A stretch of 64,000 nt of DNA from Sphingobacterium bambusae (GCF_033955345.1 NZ_CP138332.1:3286001-3350000); one strand, 5' to 3'; counted from the first letter of the stretch, positions 1-8,692 are shown. The notes: generated from the sequence alone by a model not told the origin. Numbers and translations: made by a program.

Positions 1-177
1 CAAACGAGCTTGGTGCTCAGTTTGCTTTTCAACCAGCTGCAGTCTTCGTTTATTATGCGGGATATTGATCAGTTGATTTGGGTAAGTTTGTTTTACTTTG
101 TGTTTAGTCTTTGGATATTTCTTAGCGCACTTTCTAAACCGCTGGGCTACTATGTCTATAAAAATGTACAGGCATAG
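1..177 (+). CDS. C-terminal fragment of an integral membrane protein
   Basis: An open frame runs from the window edge to a TAG at 175-177 (58 residues visible). The segment LIWVSLFYFVFSLWIFLSAL is a clear transmembrane helix followed by a short polar tail (KPLGYYVYKNVQA). The gene starts outside the window and the family cannot be named. A last helix with a short cytoplasmic tail would fit a transporter of the major facilitator type, but that is a guess. The response regulator starts 20 bases downstream, so the two could be co-transcribed. Confidence 0.55.
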   Translation, partial: QTSLVLSLLFNQLQSSFIMRDIDQLIWVSLFYFVFSLWIFLSALSKPLGYYVYKNVQA

Positions 178-197
178 GCCATCGTAATTGAAAAATA

Positions 198-830
198 ATG
201 GATAAAAAATACCGTTTGGCCATTGTCGAGGATCGACAACATGTATTGGATCTCTTAGCTAGTTTTTTCAGCGTCTCCAAATTTTTTGACCTGCAGCTCA
301 CGGCAAACTCGTATGAGGCGCTGACCGATCGTTGGAAATCGCAACAGCTTGATATCGTGCTGAGTGATATCGGCTTGCCCGGTAAGTCGGGCATTGAAAC
401 CACTTGGTATGTCAAACGACGGGCCCCCGATGTGCAGGTGGTGATGTTTACTGTCTTTGAAAATAAAGATGCCGTGTTTCAGGCCTTATGCGCGGGCGCA
501 TCTGGCTATCTGCTCAAGGGGACACCGCTACCGCAGATCGAAGAACGCTTGTTGGAGGTGATGAACGGAGGCTCGGTGATGAGTCCGCAGGTGGCGCGCC
601 TCGTCTTCGAGCATTTCAACCCGGCATTAAATGTCAGCAAATACGAAAAAACGGAACAATTAACGCCTCGCGAAATTGAAATAGTCTCCATGCTGCAAGC
701 CGGCGCATCTTATAAAGAAGTGGCTAGCACTTTATTTGTAAGCGTCGATACCGTGAAGTACCATATTCGAAATATTTACCAAAAATTGCAGGTGAGTAGC
801 CGAGCTGAATTGATTTTGAAGTATAAGTAG
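198..830 (+). CDS. NarL/FixJ-family DNA-binding response regulator
   Basis: A 210-residue two-component response regulator. The receiver domain covers about residues 5-120, with the acidic pair E11/D12, the probable phospho-acceptor D57 (motif LSDIGLPGKSG) and a conserved K in the GYLLKG motif. A LuxR-type helix-turn-helix covers about 154-205 (LTPREIEIV, then VSVDTVKYHIRNIYQKL). Phosphorylation by a sensor kinase should control its DNA binding. No histidine kinase is visible, so the partner is either upstream of the window or unlinked. Length and domain order are normal for the family. The target genes cannot be read from the sequence; the nucleotide-sugar dehydratase downstream is too far away (about 660 bases) to be assumed. 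Confidence 0.93.
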   Translation: MDKKYRLAIVEDRQHVLDLLASFFSVSKFFDLQLTANSYEALTDRWKSQQLDIVLSDIGLPGKSGIETTWYVKRRAPDVQVVMFTVFENKDAVFQALCAGASGYLLKGTPLPQIEERLLEVMNGGSVMSPQVARLVFEHFNPALNVSKYEKTEQLTPREIEIVSMLQAGASYKEVASTLFVSVDTVKYHIRNIYQKLQVSSRAELILKYK

Positions 831-836
831 TGGTGT

Positions 837-868
837 AGTGACAGGGTGATGAAGTGACAAGCTGATGA
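837..868. repeat. Two tandem copies of a 16-bp repeat
   Basis: AGTGACAGGGTGATGA (837-852) is followed directly by AGTGACAAGCTGATGA (853-868); 14 of 16 positions agree. Further on, 890-920 holds related sequence in inverse orientation (GTCACTTTG and CACGTTGTCAC), so the block could fold into an imperfect long hairpin. It lies just after the response regulator stop codon. Function unknown. Confidence 0.55.
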
Positions 869-919
869 TTTGGTGAAAGGCTTTTCTTTCGTCACTTTGT
901 AACCATATCACGTTGTCAC

Positions 920-962
920 AAAACAAAAAAAAGGCTTTCAAACGGGGAGAATGAAAGCCTTT
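920..962 (-). terminator. Perfect 11-bp hairpin with T-tract on the minus strand
   Basis: AAAGGCTTTCA (930-940) pairs perfectly with TGAAAGCCTTT (952-962). On the plus strand the hairpin follows an A-tract and has no U-tract after it. On the minus strand it is followed by eight Ts, the form of an intrinsic terminator. No minus-strand gene ends here. The alternative is a plus-strand leader hairpin, since an ATG in an A/T-rich start context follows at 987. Confidence 0.45.
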
Positions 963-986
963 GCTAACCAATTATAAACCTAAATT

Positions 987-1061
987 ATGATAGGACAAAT
1001 ATATGGACTATTTTTGATACAGCAAAACCGTTTTAGTAAAAAATTATTTCTGTATAAATAA
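987..1061 (+). CDS. Possible 24-residue peptide behind a leader hairpin
   Basis: ATG at 987 opens a 24-codon frame ending in TAA at 1059-1061. The bases before it (ACCAATTATAAACCTAAATT) resemble those before the SusC start at 15571 (ACCAATACCCAAACTAAA), and a perfect hairpin lies just upstream. The peptide is hydrophobic at the start and basic at the end. It could be a leader peptide, the remnant start of a lost gene, or chance. Confidence 0.2.
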   Translation: MIGQIYGLFLIQQNRFSKKLFLYK

Positions 1062-1234
1062 TAGGGCGGTAGGTTGCGGATCCTTTTTGGATTGCTAGCC
1101 ATTTTGAGAGGATGCTGTGGCTAAGAGAAGAGGCGAAATCAGATAGTTTACGGCCAATGCGTATGTGTTTTTCTTTTTCGGTATAGTTATTGCTAAACAC
1201 AAGATGCTGTTATCTGATTAGCGGCACATTGAGC

Positions 1235-1357
1235 ATGGAGAAATTAAGAAACCGTTACACACGTGCATCCTTGGCAGAGCGAAATCTTTGGGCATTTTCT
1301 GCGTTGGCTATTGTGGTCATTTTGCAGTTGTGTGCACTTATTGTTATTAACCCTTAG
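1235..1357 (+). CDS. Small single-pass membrane protein (40 residues)
   Basis: ATG at 1235 to TAG at 1355-1357 encodes 40 residues: a basic N-terminal part (MEKLRNRYTRASLAERN) and then one strongly hydrophobic helix (LWAFSALAIVVILQLCALIV). The positive-inside layout is what a real small membrane protein would show. No clear ribosome binding site was seen and no family was recognised, so it remains a candidate. Confidence 0.35.
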   Translation: MEKLRNRYTRASLAERNLWAFSALAIVVILQLCALIVINP

Positions 1358-1494
1358 ATTTTCACGATACCCCTATAATTTCATAGATAGTTTGCTGGTG
1401 CAGCAGAACTTGAATTGCTTCAGTCCTTAGCTATTAAATCATATGGAAGATATCGTGAATTATTCGTTATTTTGAGGAAAAATCGGCGCAACTC

Positions 1495-3432
1495 ATGAAG
1501 CTGAATTTATTACGAAGGAAGTTGAGAAAAGATAATCCCCGTTGGGTGATTCTTTTGGTGGACATGTGTATTGTTCTGCTCTGCTACCTCGTGTCTCATT
1601 ATATCGTCAATAGTTTTCGCGGAAATTTTAATGTGCTCTTGATGAGCAAAAAGAGTCTGTTGGTCTTGACGGTGTATACAGGTTCATTTCTGTACATGCG
1701 CACCTATCGCGACATTGTGCGGCACACCGGACTCAGTGAAGCCATACGGATCTTTAAGACGGTGTGGCTGGCTTGCATGCTCCTTTTCGTGATCAGTTTC
1801 GGTGTACGGCAGGTCTTTGTGAAAGGTACGCCTATTAGTGATTATCTCCGACAATCCTATGCCTTGATTTTTACCCATGGTTTTTTTACCATGGTAATGC
1901 TGGTGGCGGCGAGGGTAGTCTACCGGCAGCTTTACGAGGCCTTGTTTTTTACGAAACGAAAAAGCCGACATCTTTTAATCTTTGGCGCTTCAAGACCTGG
2001 ATTGGTGGCTTATGCCATGCTGAACGATGATATCCGCGCGAAGAATAAAGTGCTCGCTTTCGTAGAGGATAAAGCCAATAAAGTAGGCAAGAACTCGCGC
2101 GGGATCCGAATTTTGGATATTGCCGATATCGATGAAGACTATGTGCGTCGTCATGATATCGATGAGGTGATCATTGCTGTAGAAAACAATGACCCCGAGC
2201 GTTTGTCCCGGGTTACGGATCATTTCCAGCAATTGAACCTCGAACTAAAAATTATGCAGCCGGGTCGTTCCCTGTTAAATGGCGGTGGAAAACGGCAAAT
2301 CCGCAAGCTGCAGATCGAAGATCTTTTGGGGCGCAAGCCTATACGTTTGAATAATCCCATTGTGGAGGAAGAGTTGCATGATCGGGTGATCTTGGTGACG
2401 GGCGCTGCGGGATCCATAGGCAGTGAACTGGCACGACAGATAGGACGCGTAAACTATAAAAAATTAATTCTACTGGATCAAGCCGAATCGCCGCTTTACG
2501 ATTTGCAGCAAACGATCCACCTACAGCAACCGGAGTACGCCTCCTTTGTGGTTGGAGATGTAAGAGACCACATTTTTATGAAGCGTATCTTTGAAAAATA
2601 TCGACCTACGGTGATCTTTCATGCGGCGGCCTATAAGCATGTGCCCCTGATGGAGGAAAATCCGTATGAAGCCATTTGGACAAATGTGTATGGCAGTCGG
2701 ATTATGGCCGATTTGGCGATGGAATTTGAGGCCTACAAGTTCGTGATGATTTCTACCGACAAGGCCGTGAACCCTACGAATGTGATGGGGGCGAGCAAGC
2801 GGGCGGCGGAGATTTATATTAACTCCTGCAATGCACGCAGCAAGACTAATTTTATCATTACCCGGTTTGGCAACGTGCTCGGATCCAACGGATCGGTCAT
2901 TCCGCTCTTCGAAAAGCAAATGGAGCGTGGTGGACCACTTACCTTAACCCATCCTGATATTACCCGCTATTTCATGACTATTCCGGAGGCCTGTCAACTG
3001 GTGCTGGAAGCGGGGACCATGGGGCATGGCGGAGAGATTTTTGTGTTTGATATGGGCAAATCGATTAAGATTATGGATTTGGCCAAACGTATGATCAAGC
3101 TGAAAGGTTACCGCTATCCGCAAGATATTGATATCAAAATTGTGGGTCTACGCCCAGGAGAAAAGATCTTTGAAGAGCTGCTAGCTGATAATGAGAACAC
3201 CATCAATACGCACCATCCGAAGATTATGATTGCTAAAGTTTGCACGGAGGATTTACCGATGAAACGCGTACAGATCGAAGCCCTGTGTACCTATGTAAAG
3301 TATGAGACGGGCGGATCGGAAAATGTGCAATTGGAAATTGTACGACAACTCAAAGGTATCGTTCCCGAGTTTGTGTCGCAAAATTCGGTATTCAGCGAAC
3401 TTGATACCGTAGATAGCAAATTCGTTTCTTAA
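1495..3432 (+). CDS. Membrane-bound nucleotide-sugar 4,6-dehydratase (CapD/WbpM/PglF type)
   Basis: A 645-residue polysaccharide-biosynthesis protein. The N-terminus has about four membrane helices (residues 15-145), then a first Rossmann-like domain (about 155-265) and a C-terminal extended SDR domain. In the latter, TGAAGSIGSEL (about 302-312) binds NAD. The catalytic region reads S420-T421-D422-K423 and then M431xxxK435. This TDK plus MxxxK arrangement, instead of the usual S/T and YxxxK, is typical of UDP-GlcNAc 4,6-dehydratases such as WbpM and PglF. The family makes UDP-4-keto-6-deoxy sugars for capsule, O-antigen or protein glycans. It stands alone; no glycosyltransferases or export genes are adjacent. 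The exact substrate is inferred. Confidence 0.93.
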   Translation: MKLNLLRRKLRKDNPRWVILLVDMCIVLLCYLVSHYIVNSFRGNFNVLLMSKKSLLVLTVYTGSFLYMRTYRDIVRHTGLSEAIRIFKTVWLACMLLFVISFGVRQVFVKGTPISDYLRQSYALIFTHGFFTMVMLVAARVVYRQLYEALFFTKRKSRHLLIFGASRPGLVAYAMLNDDIRAKNKVLAFVEDKANKVGKNSRGIRILDIADIDEDYVRRHDIDEVIIAVENNDPERLSRVTDHFQQLNLELKIMQPGRSLLNGGGKRQIRKLQIEDLLGRKPIRLNNPIVEEELHDRVILVTGAAGSIGSELARQIGRVNYKKLILLDQAESPLYDLQQTIHLQQPEYASFVVGDVRDHIFMKRIFEKYRPTVIFHAAAYKHVPLMEENPYEAIWTNVYGSRIMADLAMEFEAYKFVMISTDKAVNPTNVMGASKRAAEIYINSCNARSKTNFIITRFGNVLGSNGSVIPLFEKQMERGGPLTLTHPDITRYFMTIPEACQLVLEAGTMGHGGEIFVFDMGKSIKIMDLAKRMIKLKGYRYPQDIDIKIVGLRPGEKIFEELLADNENTINTHHPKIMIAKVCTEDLPMKRVQIEALCTYVKYETGGSENVQLEIVRQLKGIVPEFVSQNSVFSELDTVDSKFVS

Positions 3433-3449
3433 GCCATCTACCTTCAATC

Positions 3450-3475
3450 TGCTATCCAAAAATAGGTGGATAGCA
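3450..3475. terminator. Hairpin between convergent genes
   Basis: TGCTATCCA (3450-3458) pairs perfectly with TGGATAGCA (3467-3475) across an 8-base loop. It lies between the convergent ends of the sugar dehydratase (3432) and the NagX-like gene (3496). No U-tract follows on either strand, so terminator function is only suggested by position. Confidence 0.35.
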
Positions 3476-3495
3476 TCCACTTGAGCGATACCCAA

Positions 3496-4677
3496 TCATA
3501 TCTTTAACTTCCAAGATTTCTTTTCTAAAGCGGCTGTTATCTGTATAATGAGGTAGGCGAACAGTAAGGATTTCGCGATGCCAACAAGCCCAGTGGTCAG
3601 TATAGCGGGAAGTTGGGTATAGGCGGCTCCCATAAGTGCGTAAAACACATAAGGCACCAGGTAGCAGGTCAAGGTGCTGCTGCCTGCTGGACGTATGGCC
3701 GCGTGCCATTTTAGGGCTGCTTTGGACTTGGCAATTGCTATCGCCAACGCAAACATACAAACAGCAATGCCGCTGCAGATCAATACCCACGAGGGGGTAG
3801 ACTGAATTTTGGAAATGCCCCAGAGCGGGCGTGTGGCAAAACCAGCGATCAAAAGCAAGCTCGCGAGCGCCAAAAAGGATACATAGCGCGCGCTTACCTT
3901 TTCTTGCAGCTCTCGATACAGCAAGGTAGAGAGCACGCCAAATAGGCAAAATAAGCCCATGGCGCCGTCGCCGGCAAACCAGAAGTAAGGTTGTATGCCT
4001 GCAAAGGCCTGCATGATATGCAAATGTGTGCCTATATTGATGGCCAGCAAGAGTGCGATGGCTAGCAGAATAGGCAACAACCGACCTTTGGCCAAAAAAT
4101 ACACCAGGGCGGCCGTGAAGTATCCCCAGCCGATAAGGCCGAGGATACCCCACCAGTGTATGCCCATGGCCGTGAGTCCGCGCTGACCATCGATGTTCTC
4201 ATACAGAAAAACTAAGGCTATAAGCAACGATACACCAATCAGCTTATACCAAATCACCGCTTTGTTGCCTTTGGGATAAACTCGCCAGATCAAGAAGAAA
4301 GCGAGTATCAGCAGGCTGGTCCACCAAGATTTATGCAGATAGGCATTGGGGCTATAGTTTTCTTGGTTCACCAGAAAAAAGCCCATGCTCAACAACGCAA
4401 AGGTACGGGAAGCGATGTGCCACAGGATGGACGCCGCTTTTTCGCCTTTCGCTCTTTTACTATCGATGGCATAGGGGAGGGAAAGGCCTACGATAAAGAG
4501 GAACAAGGGAAAAATTACATCGGCGAAACCCATCCCGTCGGCATCCGCCGCAACATGCTCGATCCAGTGAGGAATATCCGTTAAGGTCCAAGTGTCGTTT
4601 ACGAAGATCATGAAGAACATGGTGGTTGCCCGAAGGATATCGATCGCTAGAAATCGCTGTTGCGCTGTTGCTGTCAT
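3496..4677 (-). CDS. DUF5009 / NagX / HGSNAT-like membrane acyltransferase-family protein
   Basis: A 393-residue polytopic membrane protein with roughly ten helices. The N-terminus (QQRFLAIDILRATTMFFMIF) and the loop with GMGFADVIFPLFLFIVGLS match the family that includes heparan-alpha-glucosaminide N-acetyltransferase and bacterial NagX. Characterised eukaryotic members acetylate terminal glucosamine across a membrane; bacterial members are tied to GlcNAc and chitin loci by genomic context. It is the last gene of the minus-strand run, 29 bases after the GH18-like lipoprotein, so it probably handles a GlcNAc-type product in the inner membrane. The biochemical reaction here is not established. 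Confidence 0.85.
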   Translation of the reverse strand: MTATAQQRFLAIDILRATTMFFMIFVNDTWTLTDIPHWIEHVAADADGMGFADVIFPLFLFIVGLSLPYAIDSKRAKGEKAASILWHIASRTFALLSMGFFLVNQENYSPNAYLHKSWWTSLLILAFFLIWRVYPKGNKAVIWYKLIGVSLLIALVFLYENIDGQRGLTAMGIHWWGILGLIGWGYFTAALVYFLAKGRLLPILLAIALLLAINIGTHLHIMQAFAGIQPYFWFAGDGAMGLFCLFGVLSTLLYRELQEKVSARYVSFLALASLLLIAGFATRPLWGISKIQSTPSWVLICSGIAVCMFALAIAIAKSKAALKWHAAIRPAGSSTLTCYLVPYVFYALMGAAYTQLPAILTTGLVGIAKSLLFAYLIIQITAALEKKSWKLKI

Positions 4678-4706
4678 GTGGGAGTTCTGCTTTTTGCTTA
4701 TCTATT

Positions 4707-6056
4707 TTATTCGCCGAGGCTGCTTTTAATACTATTCATCAAGGATCGTGCATCGCGCACATCGTAATCGCCCGCCCAAAGGTAAGCGCCTTTAAAGCCA
4801 TTGCTCTTGATGTATGCCGCTTTTTGCTTCACGAGTTCTGTACCGTTGTAATAAACGCCGGAAGCTACGTTAGGTAGAAAGTCTTTGCTGTAGGCCTGCT
4901 CATCACTGCTGGCATTTAAAATTTCGACAAAAGGCATGTACCCGTAGGAACCCCAGTCTTGGTTGTTGCCATTGGCATCTAAGCGATCATAACGAACACC
5001 GAAGGCCGGAATGCCCAATACTAATTTGGCTGCCGGATAGCCTTTGTTGAGCCAAATATTGGCCGAGCTGATCAAGAAATCCATGGGAGAAGATTGCCCC
5101 AAGGGAGCGCCAGGGCCTACATGCAGGCCATTCTCGAATGAACGCACATGTATCCAGTCGGCGGCAGAAAGATCGGTATATTCCCAATGCAGGTAATTGG
5201 TGGTGACCGTTGCGGTGACGATTGCAGTGCTGGGTAAGGCGGCTTTCAGCGCACGTATGAACGGTGCTACAGCAGCAGCATTACGGGCGGAGATGCCATA
5301 ATCATCGTTGCTCAAGTCGGTCATCAAGATGTCTACGCCGTCGATGCGCTTGGCTGCTACATAGGCGGCTAAGCTGCTGACCAGTTGCGGCATCATAATC
5401 GGATCGCTGATCACCGTTCCGAAGTCGGTATTGTTGTATAGCGACCAGCCATCTACGCCCGACAGACGGCCAGACACACTGAGTAAAAAGGGGACGCCGT
5501 GGATATGTGCACGTGCCACCAGTTCATCGGTCACTTGATTGAGATCGCCTTTCGAGAAATCCACCGTTCCTTCAGGCAGCACGCGTGCTCCATTGAAGGC
5601 CACATGGGTGACCTGCGCCCAATCGATATGGGTCGCATTGCCATTCTCGGTGAGGTAGGAAAGGGCGATATGTTCATAGGGCTTGGGTGTATAGGATGAT
5701 GGGCTGACCAGTACCTTGGAGATACGTTTAGAGCTTTGGCCCTTGTAGCTCGCTTCGAGCGAGATCTCAAATTCGCCACCACCGGCAGGTGGGTTAAACA
5801 CAAAAGCGGTATCGCTGGATACATGCACGCCATCAACCTTCCAGCTGATCTCCATGCCGCGGCTAGGCGAAGGGGAAAAACTCAGCCTGCCGTAGTTGAC
5901 GGACTCGCCTTCCGAGACAATGCGATTGGGCGAGGTGAAGGTATTGCCGTTATCAAATATCCGCGGGTAAAATTCATTATCAAAAGTATCGTCGCTGGAG
6001 CATCCCAGTTGCAGGATGCTGATGGCGATGATGAGTAGACTTGTTATTTTTTTCAT
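4707..6056 (-). CDS. GH18-fold lipoprotein lacking catalytic residues (probable glycan-binding protein)
   Basis: A 449-residue lipoprotein; the signal peptide ends at C19 (LQLGC). Residues about 45-118 form an Ig/PKD-like domain, followed by a GH18-type barrel (about 125-445). Where GH18 enzymes have DxxDxDxE, this protein reads DGVDILMTD at 239-247: D239 and D242 remain, the third Asp is L244 and the catalytic Glu is T246. The barrel end keeps the family Trp (LWAGDYD). Hydrolysis by the usual substrate-assisted mechanism is therefore unlikely, and a surface glycan-binding role is inferred, as in known non-catalytic GH18 lectins. It lies 37 bases after the intact GH18 gene and probably shares its transcript. 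Confidence 0.85.
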   Translation of the reverse strand: MKKITSLLIIAISILQLGCSSDDTFDNEFYPRIFDNGNTFTSPNRIVSEGESVNYGRLSFSPSPSRGMEISWKVDGVHVSSDTAFVFNPPAGGGEFEISLEASYKGQSSKRISKVLVSPSSYTPKPYEHIALSYLTENGNATHIDWAQVTHVAFNGARVLPEGTVDFSKGDLNQVTDELVARAHIHGVPFLLSVSGRLSGVDGWSLYNNTDFGTVISDPIMMPQLVSSLAAYVAAKRIDGVDILMTDLSNDDYGISARNAAAVAPFIRALKAALPSTAIVTATVTTNYLHWEYTDLSAADWIHVRSFENGLHVGPGAPLGQSSPMDFLISSANIWLNKGYPAAKLVLGIPAFGVRYDRLDANGNNQDWGSYGYMPFVEILNASSDEQAYSKDFLPNVASGVYYNGTELVKQKAAYIKSNGFKGAYLWAGDYDVRDARSLMNSIKSSLGE

Positions 6057-6093
6057 AATTTTTTTGCTAATCAGGTAAAAAATGGCTGCTAGA

Positions 6094-7080
6094 CTATTCC
6101 GCTAGCTGCTCAACAATAATATGTAGTAGCGAATTCGGTGCCGGCGCATCGGCAAGCAAATGCCAGATCATGATCCCGGCAGCGCGTTGCTCTCGGGCGT
6201 AGGCTGCTTTTTTACCGATGGCTTTCCGTCCGTTGTAATAGAAGGTGCCTTTCCCTGGGATGTCTATTTTGTCGGCATCTGCCGACAAAGGATACTGAGC
6301 GATGAGTTCCTTGAAGGTGATATCATCGGCTATAGCCTCGCCAAAACCATATCCATAGAAAGGGACACCGATGACAAGCTTACTGGCGGGCACTTTTCTG
6401 GCATCGCGCCAATGGGTAAAATCGGCGACCATATGTTCGTAGGTGGCGTGCGGGCCGGGCTTGTCTTTGTTCCAAGGACCGGTATGGTCGTAAGACATGA
6501 TGTGCAGCAGGTCATATACGGCGAGAGCCTTATCGGATATGCGATTCGATGTCCAGGTGGCCACGGCGGCGGTCATTTCTTTACCCCTGCTGCGCAACAT
6601 CTTGGATAGTGCGAGCACAAACGATTCGTAATTGCCGTCAATAAAATCGCCTTCCAGATCGACATCAATGCCATCTAAGTTGTAGCGATCAATCAACTGG
6701 GCGAATTGTTCGATCAATTTGGATTGCTGTGCCGGCTGCAGCAAGTGTTTCAGGTGCTGGGGAGGATTTCCACCAGCAAAAGAGGCAAAAACCTTAACGC
6801 CGCTATGGTGAGCTAGTTGTGCGGCTTCTTTCAGGCCGGCTACTTCGGCGAAATTCCCTTGTGCATCGGGATTGATAAAGGCAATATTCAGGTGGGTGAT
6901 CTTCGCAAAGTCTACCTGTTTGGCTGCATTCAGCAATTGTTCGTTGGCAAAGAGGTAGCCCACAACGAGGGCTTTCTTGCCCGGCTCGGGTTGTTCGACG
7001 GCCTCTTGTGGTTTTGCACAGGCAAGAAGCAGGTGCATGCTGGCAAAAAGGAAGCTGATGTATTTTTTCATGATTATCAT
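6094..7080 (-). CDS. GH18 family glycoside hydrolase lipoprotein
   Basis: A 328-residue lipoprotein with lipobox Cys21 (LLLAC), followed by a single GH18 barrel. The catalytic motif is intact: D136-G-I-D139-V-D141-L-E143, with E143 the predicted acid/base, and the second family motif SFAGG is at 100-104. WHLLADAP lies near the C-terminus. The short single domain resembles endo-beta-N-acetylglucosaminidase-type and short chitinase-type GH18 enzymes, acting on chitin oligomers or the chitobiose core of N-glycans; the sequence alone does not decide which. A second ATG nine bases later (7071) is an equally good start. It follows SusD by 18 bases, so the enzyme is probably surface- or periplasm-anchored beside the SusCD importer. 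Confidence 0.92.
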   Translation of the reverse strand: MIIMKKYISFLFASMHLLLACAKPQEAVEQPEPGKKALVVGYLFANEQLLNAAKQVDFAKITHLNIAFINPDAQGNFAEVAGLKEAAQLAHHSGVKVFASFAGGNPPQHLKHLLQPAQQSKLIEQFAQLIDRYNLDGIDVDLEGDFIDGNYESFVLALSKMLRSRGKEMTAAVATWTSNRISDKALAVYDLLHIMSYDHTGPWNKDKPGPHATYEHMVADFTHWRDARKVPASKLVIGVPFYGYGFGEAIADDITFKELIAQYPLSADADKIDIPGKGTFYYNGRKAIGKKAAYAREQRAAGIMIWHLLADAPAPNSLLHIIVEQLAE

Positions 7081-7098
7081 GTCTATTGTTTATGTTGA

Positions 7099-8682
7099 TT
7101 AGGGTCTATCCCACCACACGCGGTTGGTCCAGCTGTTGCCCAGTGCGCCTAGCGCTTCGATGGCTACCGTAGCATTTGCGCGGTTCTGTTCTAGTTCGTT
7201 AATGGGGTATTCCAGTCGACGCGGAATGCTGGTCGTATTGGATTCGCCGGTTAGTGAAGCCGTGAGCTGCGGAAAGCCCGTGCGCCGCCAATTGGCAAAG
7301 GCCTCGGTTCCGTTCATCAATAGCGCGATCCACAATTGTTTATTGATCAGCTCAATTTCACGGCCGGGAAGGAGGCTGTTGCCGCTAATAAAGCTGTTTA
7401 TTTGGCTGTCGGCAATGCTTGGCCCACCGGGATAGAGCGCAAGCTGCTGGCAAGCGGCACGGATACCGTTGCCGTAGTGCTCGGCAGCGCTAGCTCCCCA
7501 GTTGCCGGGCCAGCGTACGGCGGCCTCGGCCAGCAACAAGGATACCTCCGCATAGGTCATGTGCAGAAAGGGTGCATTGTTGCGGATCATAAAATTGGCC
7601 AGCTGTACCTTCTGGTCATTGTTTACGGCTTGTACGGTTGTTCCGTTTGCCAAGGTGATCGTGATAGGGTTTAGCCATTCATCCCATACGTAATCGGTAG
7701 GGCGCACGCCATTGTAGCCAATCTGTGCACGCAGGGGGTCGGTGATGTCTTGCCGATCAAAGGGCCGGTTGATGATGTCAATGTAGTAGCGAAACAGATG
7801 GGCCATACGGGGATCGTTGGTGCTGCGGAACTGCTCGATAAAGGTATTGTTGACACGAGGCTGTACTTCAGCTTGCACGAAAGCCGCCGAAAGGGCATTG
7901 CCACGAACATCCGTATAGGAATTTTGTACATCCTCGTGCTGCAACGAACAGATATCTTCATTGCTGCTGAAAAGGCCTGCAGCAAGTGCTGCTTGTGCTT
8001 CTGTACGGGCTTTCTCTGGATTGACCTTCACCAGGCGCATCGCATAGCGCAGGCGCAGGGAATTTGCAAATTTCTTCCAAGCGTTGATATCGCCGTTGTA
8101 GAAGAGGTCGCCCTGTACGCGATCTTTTGCGGGATCCAGCTGTGCGACGGCGTCGGCTAGCTCGACGAAGAAGTCGTTGTAGATATCCTCTTGCTTATCA
8201 AACTTGGGATGGGTGATGCCTCCGCTGTAGGCCTTGCCGGCCTCGCTGTAGGGGACGTCGCCGTAAAGGTCGGTCATGCGTGCAAATTCGTAGACCTTCA
8301 TAATGCGGCATACGTTATGCAGATTGGAGAGGTCGGGATTATCCGCACTGCGGTCTACGGCGGATACGATGTCGGTGATATCCTGCCGATAGGCATTTTC
8401 CCAAAGGGACGACAGGTAGAGCCTGTTGTAAATATACATCTGCCCCCAGCGATTTGCCCAGATGCCACCCACCTGCTGCACAATGGGCATGGTAAGGCAT
8501 AGATGGAGCTTTTCGTTGATCTCGAGATCGCCGGAATAGCGTAGTTGAACCTGCGACAGCTGTATAGCTGGGTCGAGGTCGCTGGATCGGGTTGGATCGG
8601 TGTTTACGTCGCCAAACTTGTCGCAGGAAGAGGCTACAAGTAGTGCTGTTGTTAATAGAGGAAATATAAATAGCTTTCTCAT
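7099..8682 (-). CDS. SusD-like outer-membrane lipoprotein (SusD_2-type)
   Basis: A substrate-binding lipoprotein that caps the SusC channel. From the ATG at 8682 it reads MRKLFIFPLLTTALLVASSC, a typical lipoprotein signal. An ATG at 8706 is in frame but would overlap the SusC stop and put eight extra residues before the signal peptide, so 8682 is preferred. The mature start DKFGDVNTDPTRSSDLDPAI and the region VYEFARMTDLYGDVPYSEA are typical of the SusD-like_2 group, the same group as the SusD at 58739. It should bind the glycan released or held by the two GH18 proteins encoded downstream. Confidence 0.93.
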   Translation of the reverse strand: MRKLFIFPLLTTALLVASSCDKFGDVNTDPTRSSDLDPAIQLSQVQLRYSGDLEINEKLHLCLTMPIVQQVGGIWANRWGQMYIYNRLYLSSLWENAYRQDITDIVSAVDRSADNPDLSNLHNVCRIMKVYEFARMTDLYGDVPYSEAGKAYSGGITHPKFDKQEDIYNDFFVELADAVAQLDPAKDRVQGDLFYNGDINAWKKFANSLRLRYAMRLVKVNPEKARTEAQAALAAGLFSSNEDICSLQHEDVQNSYTDVRGNALSAAFVQAEVQPRVNNTFIEQFRSTNDPRMAHLFRYYIDIINRPFDRQDITDPLRAQIGYNGVRPTDYVWDEWLNPITITLANGTTVQAVNNDQKVQLANFMIRNNAPFLHMTYAEVSLLLAEAAVRWPGNWGASAAEHYGNGIRAACQQLALYPGGPSIADSQINSFISGNSLLPGREIELINKQLWIALLMNGTEAFANWRRTGFPQLTASLTGESNTTSIPRRLEYPINELEQNRANATVAIEALGALGNSWTNRVWWDRP

Positions 8683-8692
8683 TGTTCTACGG

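Larger units (their letters stand above)
831..1494. other. Long intergenic region between response regulator and sugar dehydratase
   Basis: About 660 bases without a gene of normal size. It holds a tandem 16-base repeat (837-868), a perfect 11-bp hairpin (930-962), a 24-codon ORF starting 25 bases after that hairpin (987-1061) and a 40-codon ORF with one membrane helix (1235-1357). These are listed separately. No tRNA or other known RNA was recognised here. Confidence 0.6.

Noticed and set aside
3452-4153. A 233-codon minus-strand frame inside the NagX-like gene
   Set aside because: It is on the same strand in another frame of a well-supported membrane protein, and its composition is Arg/His-rich with no domain.
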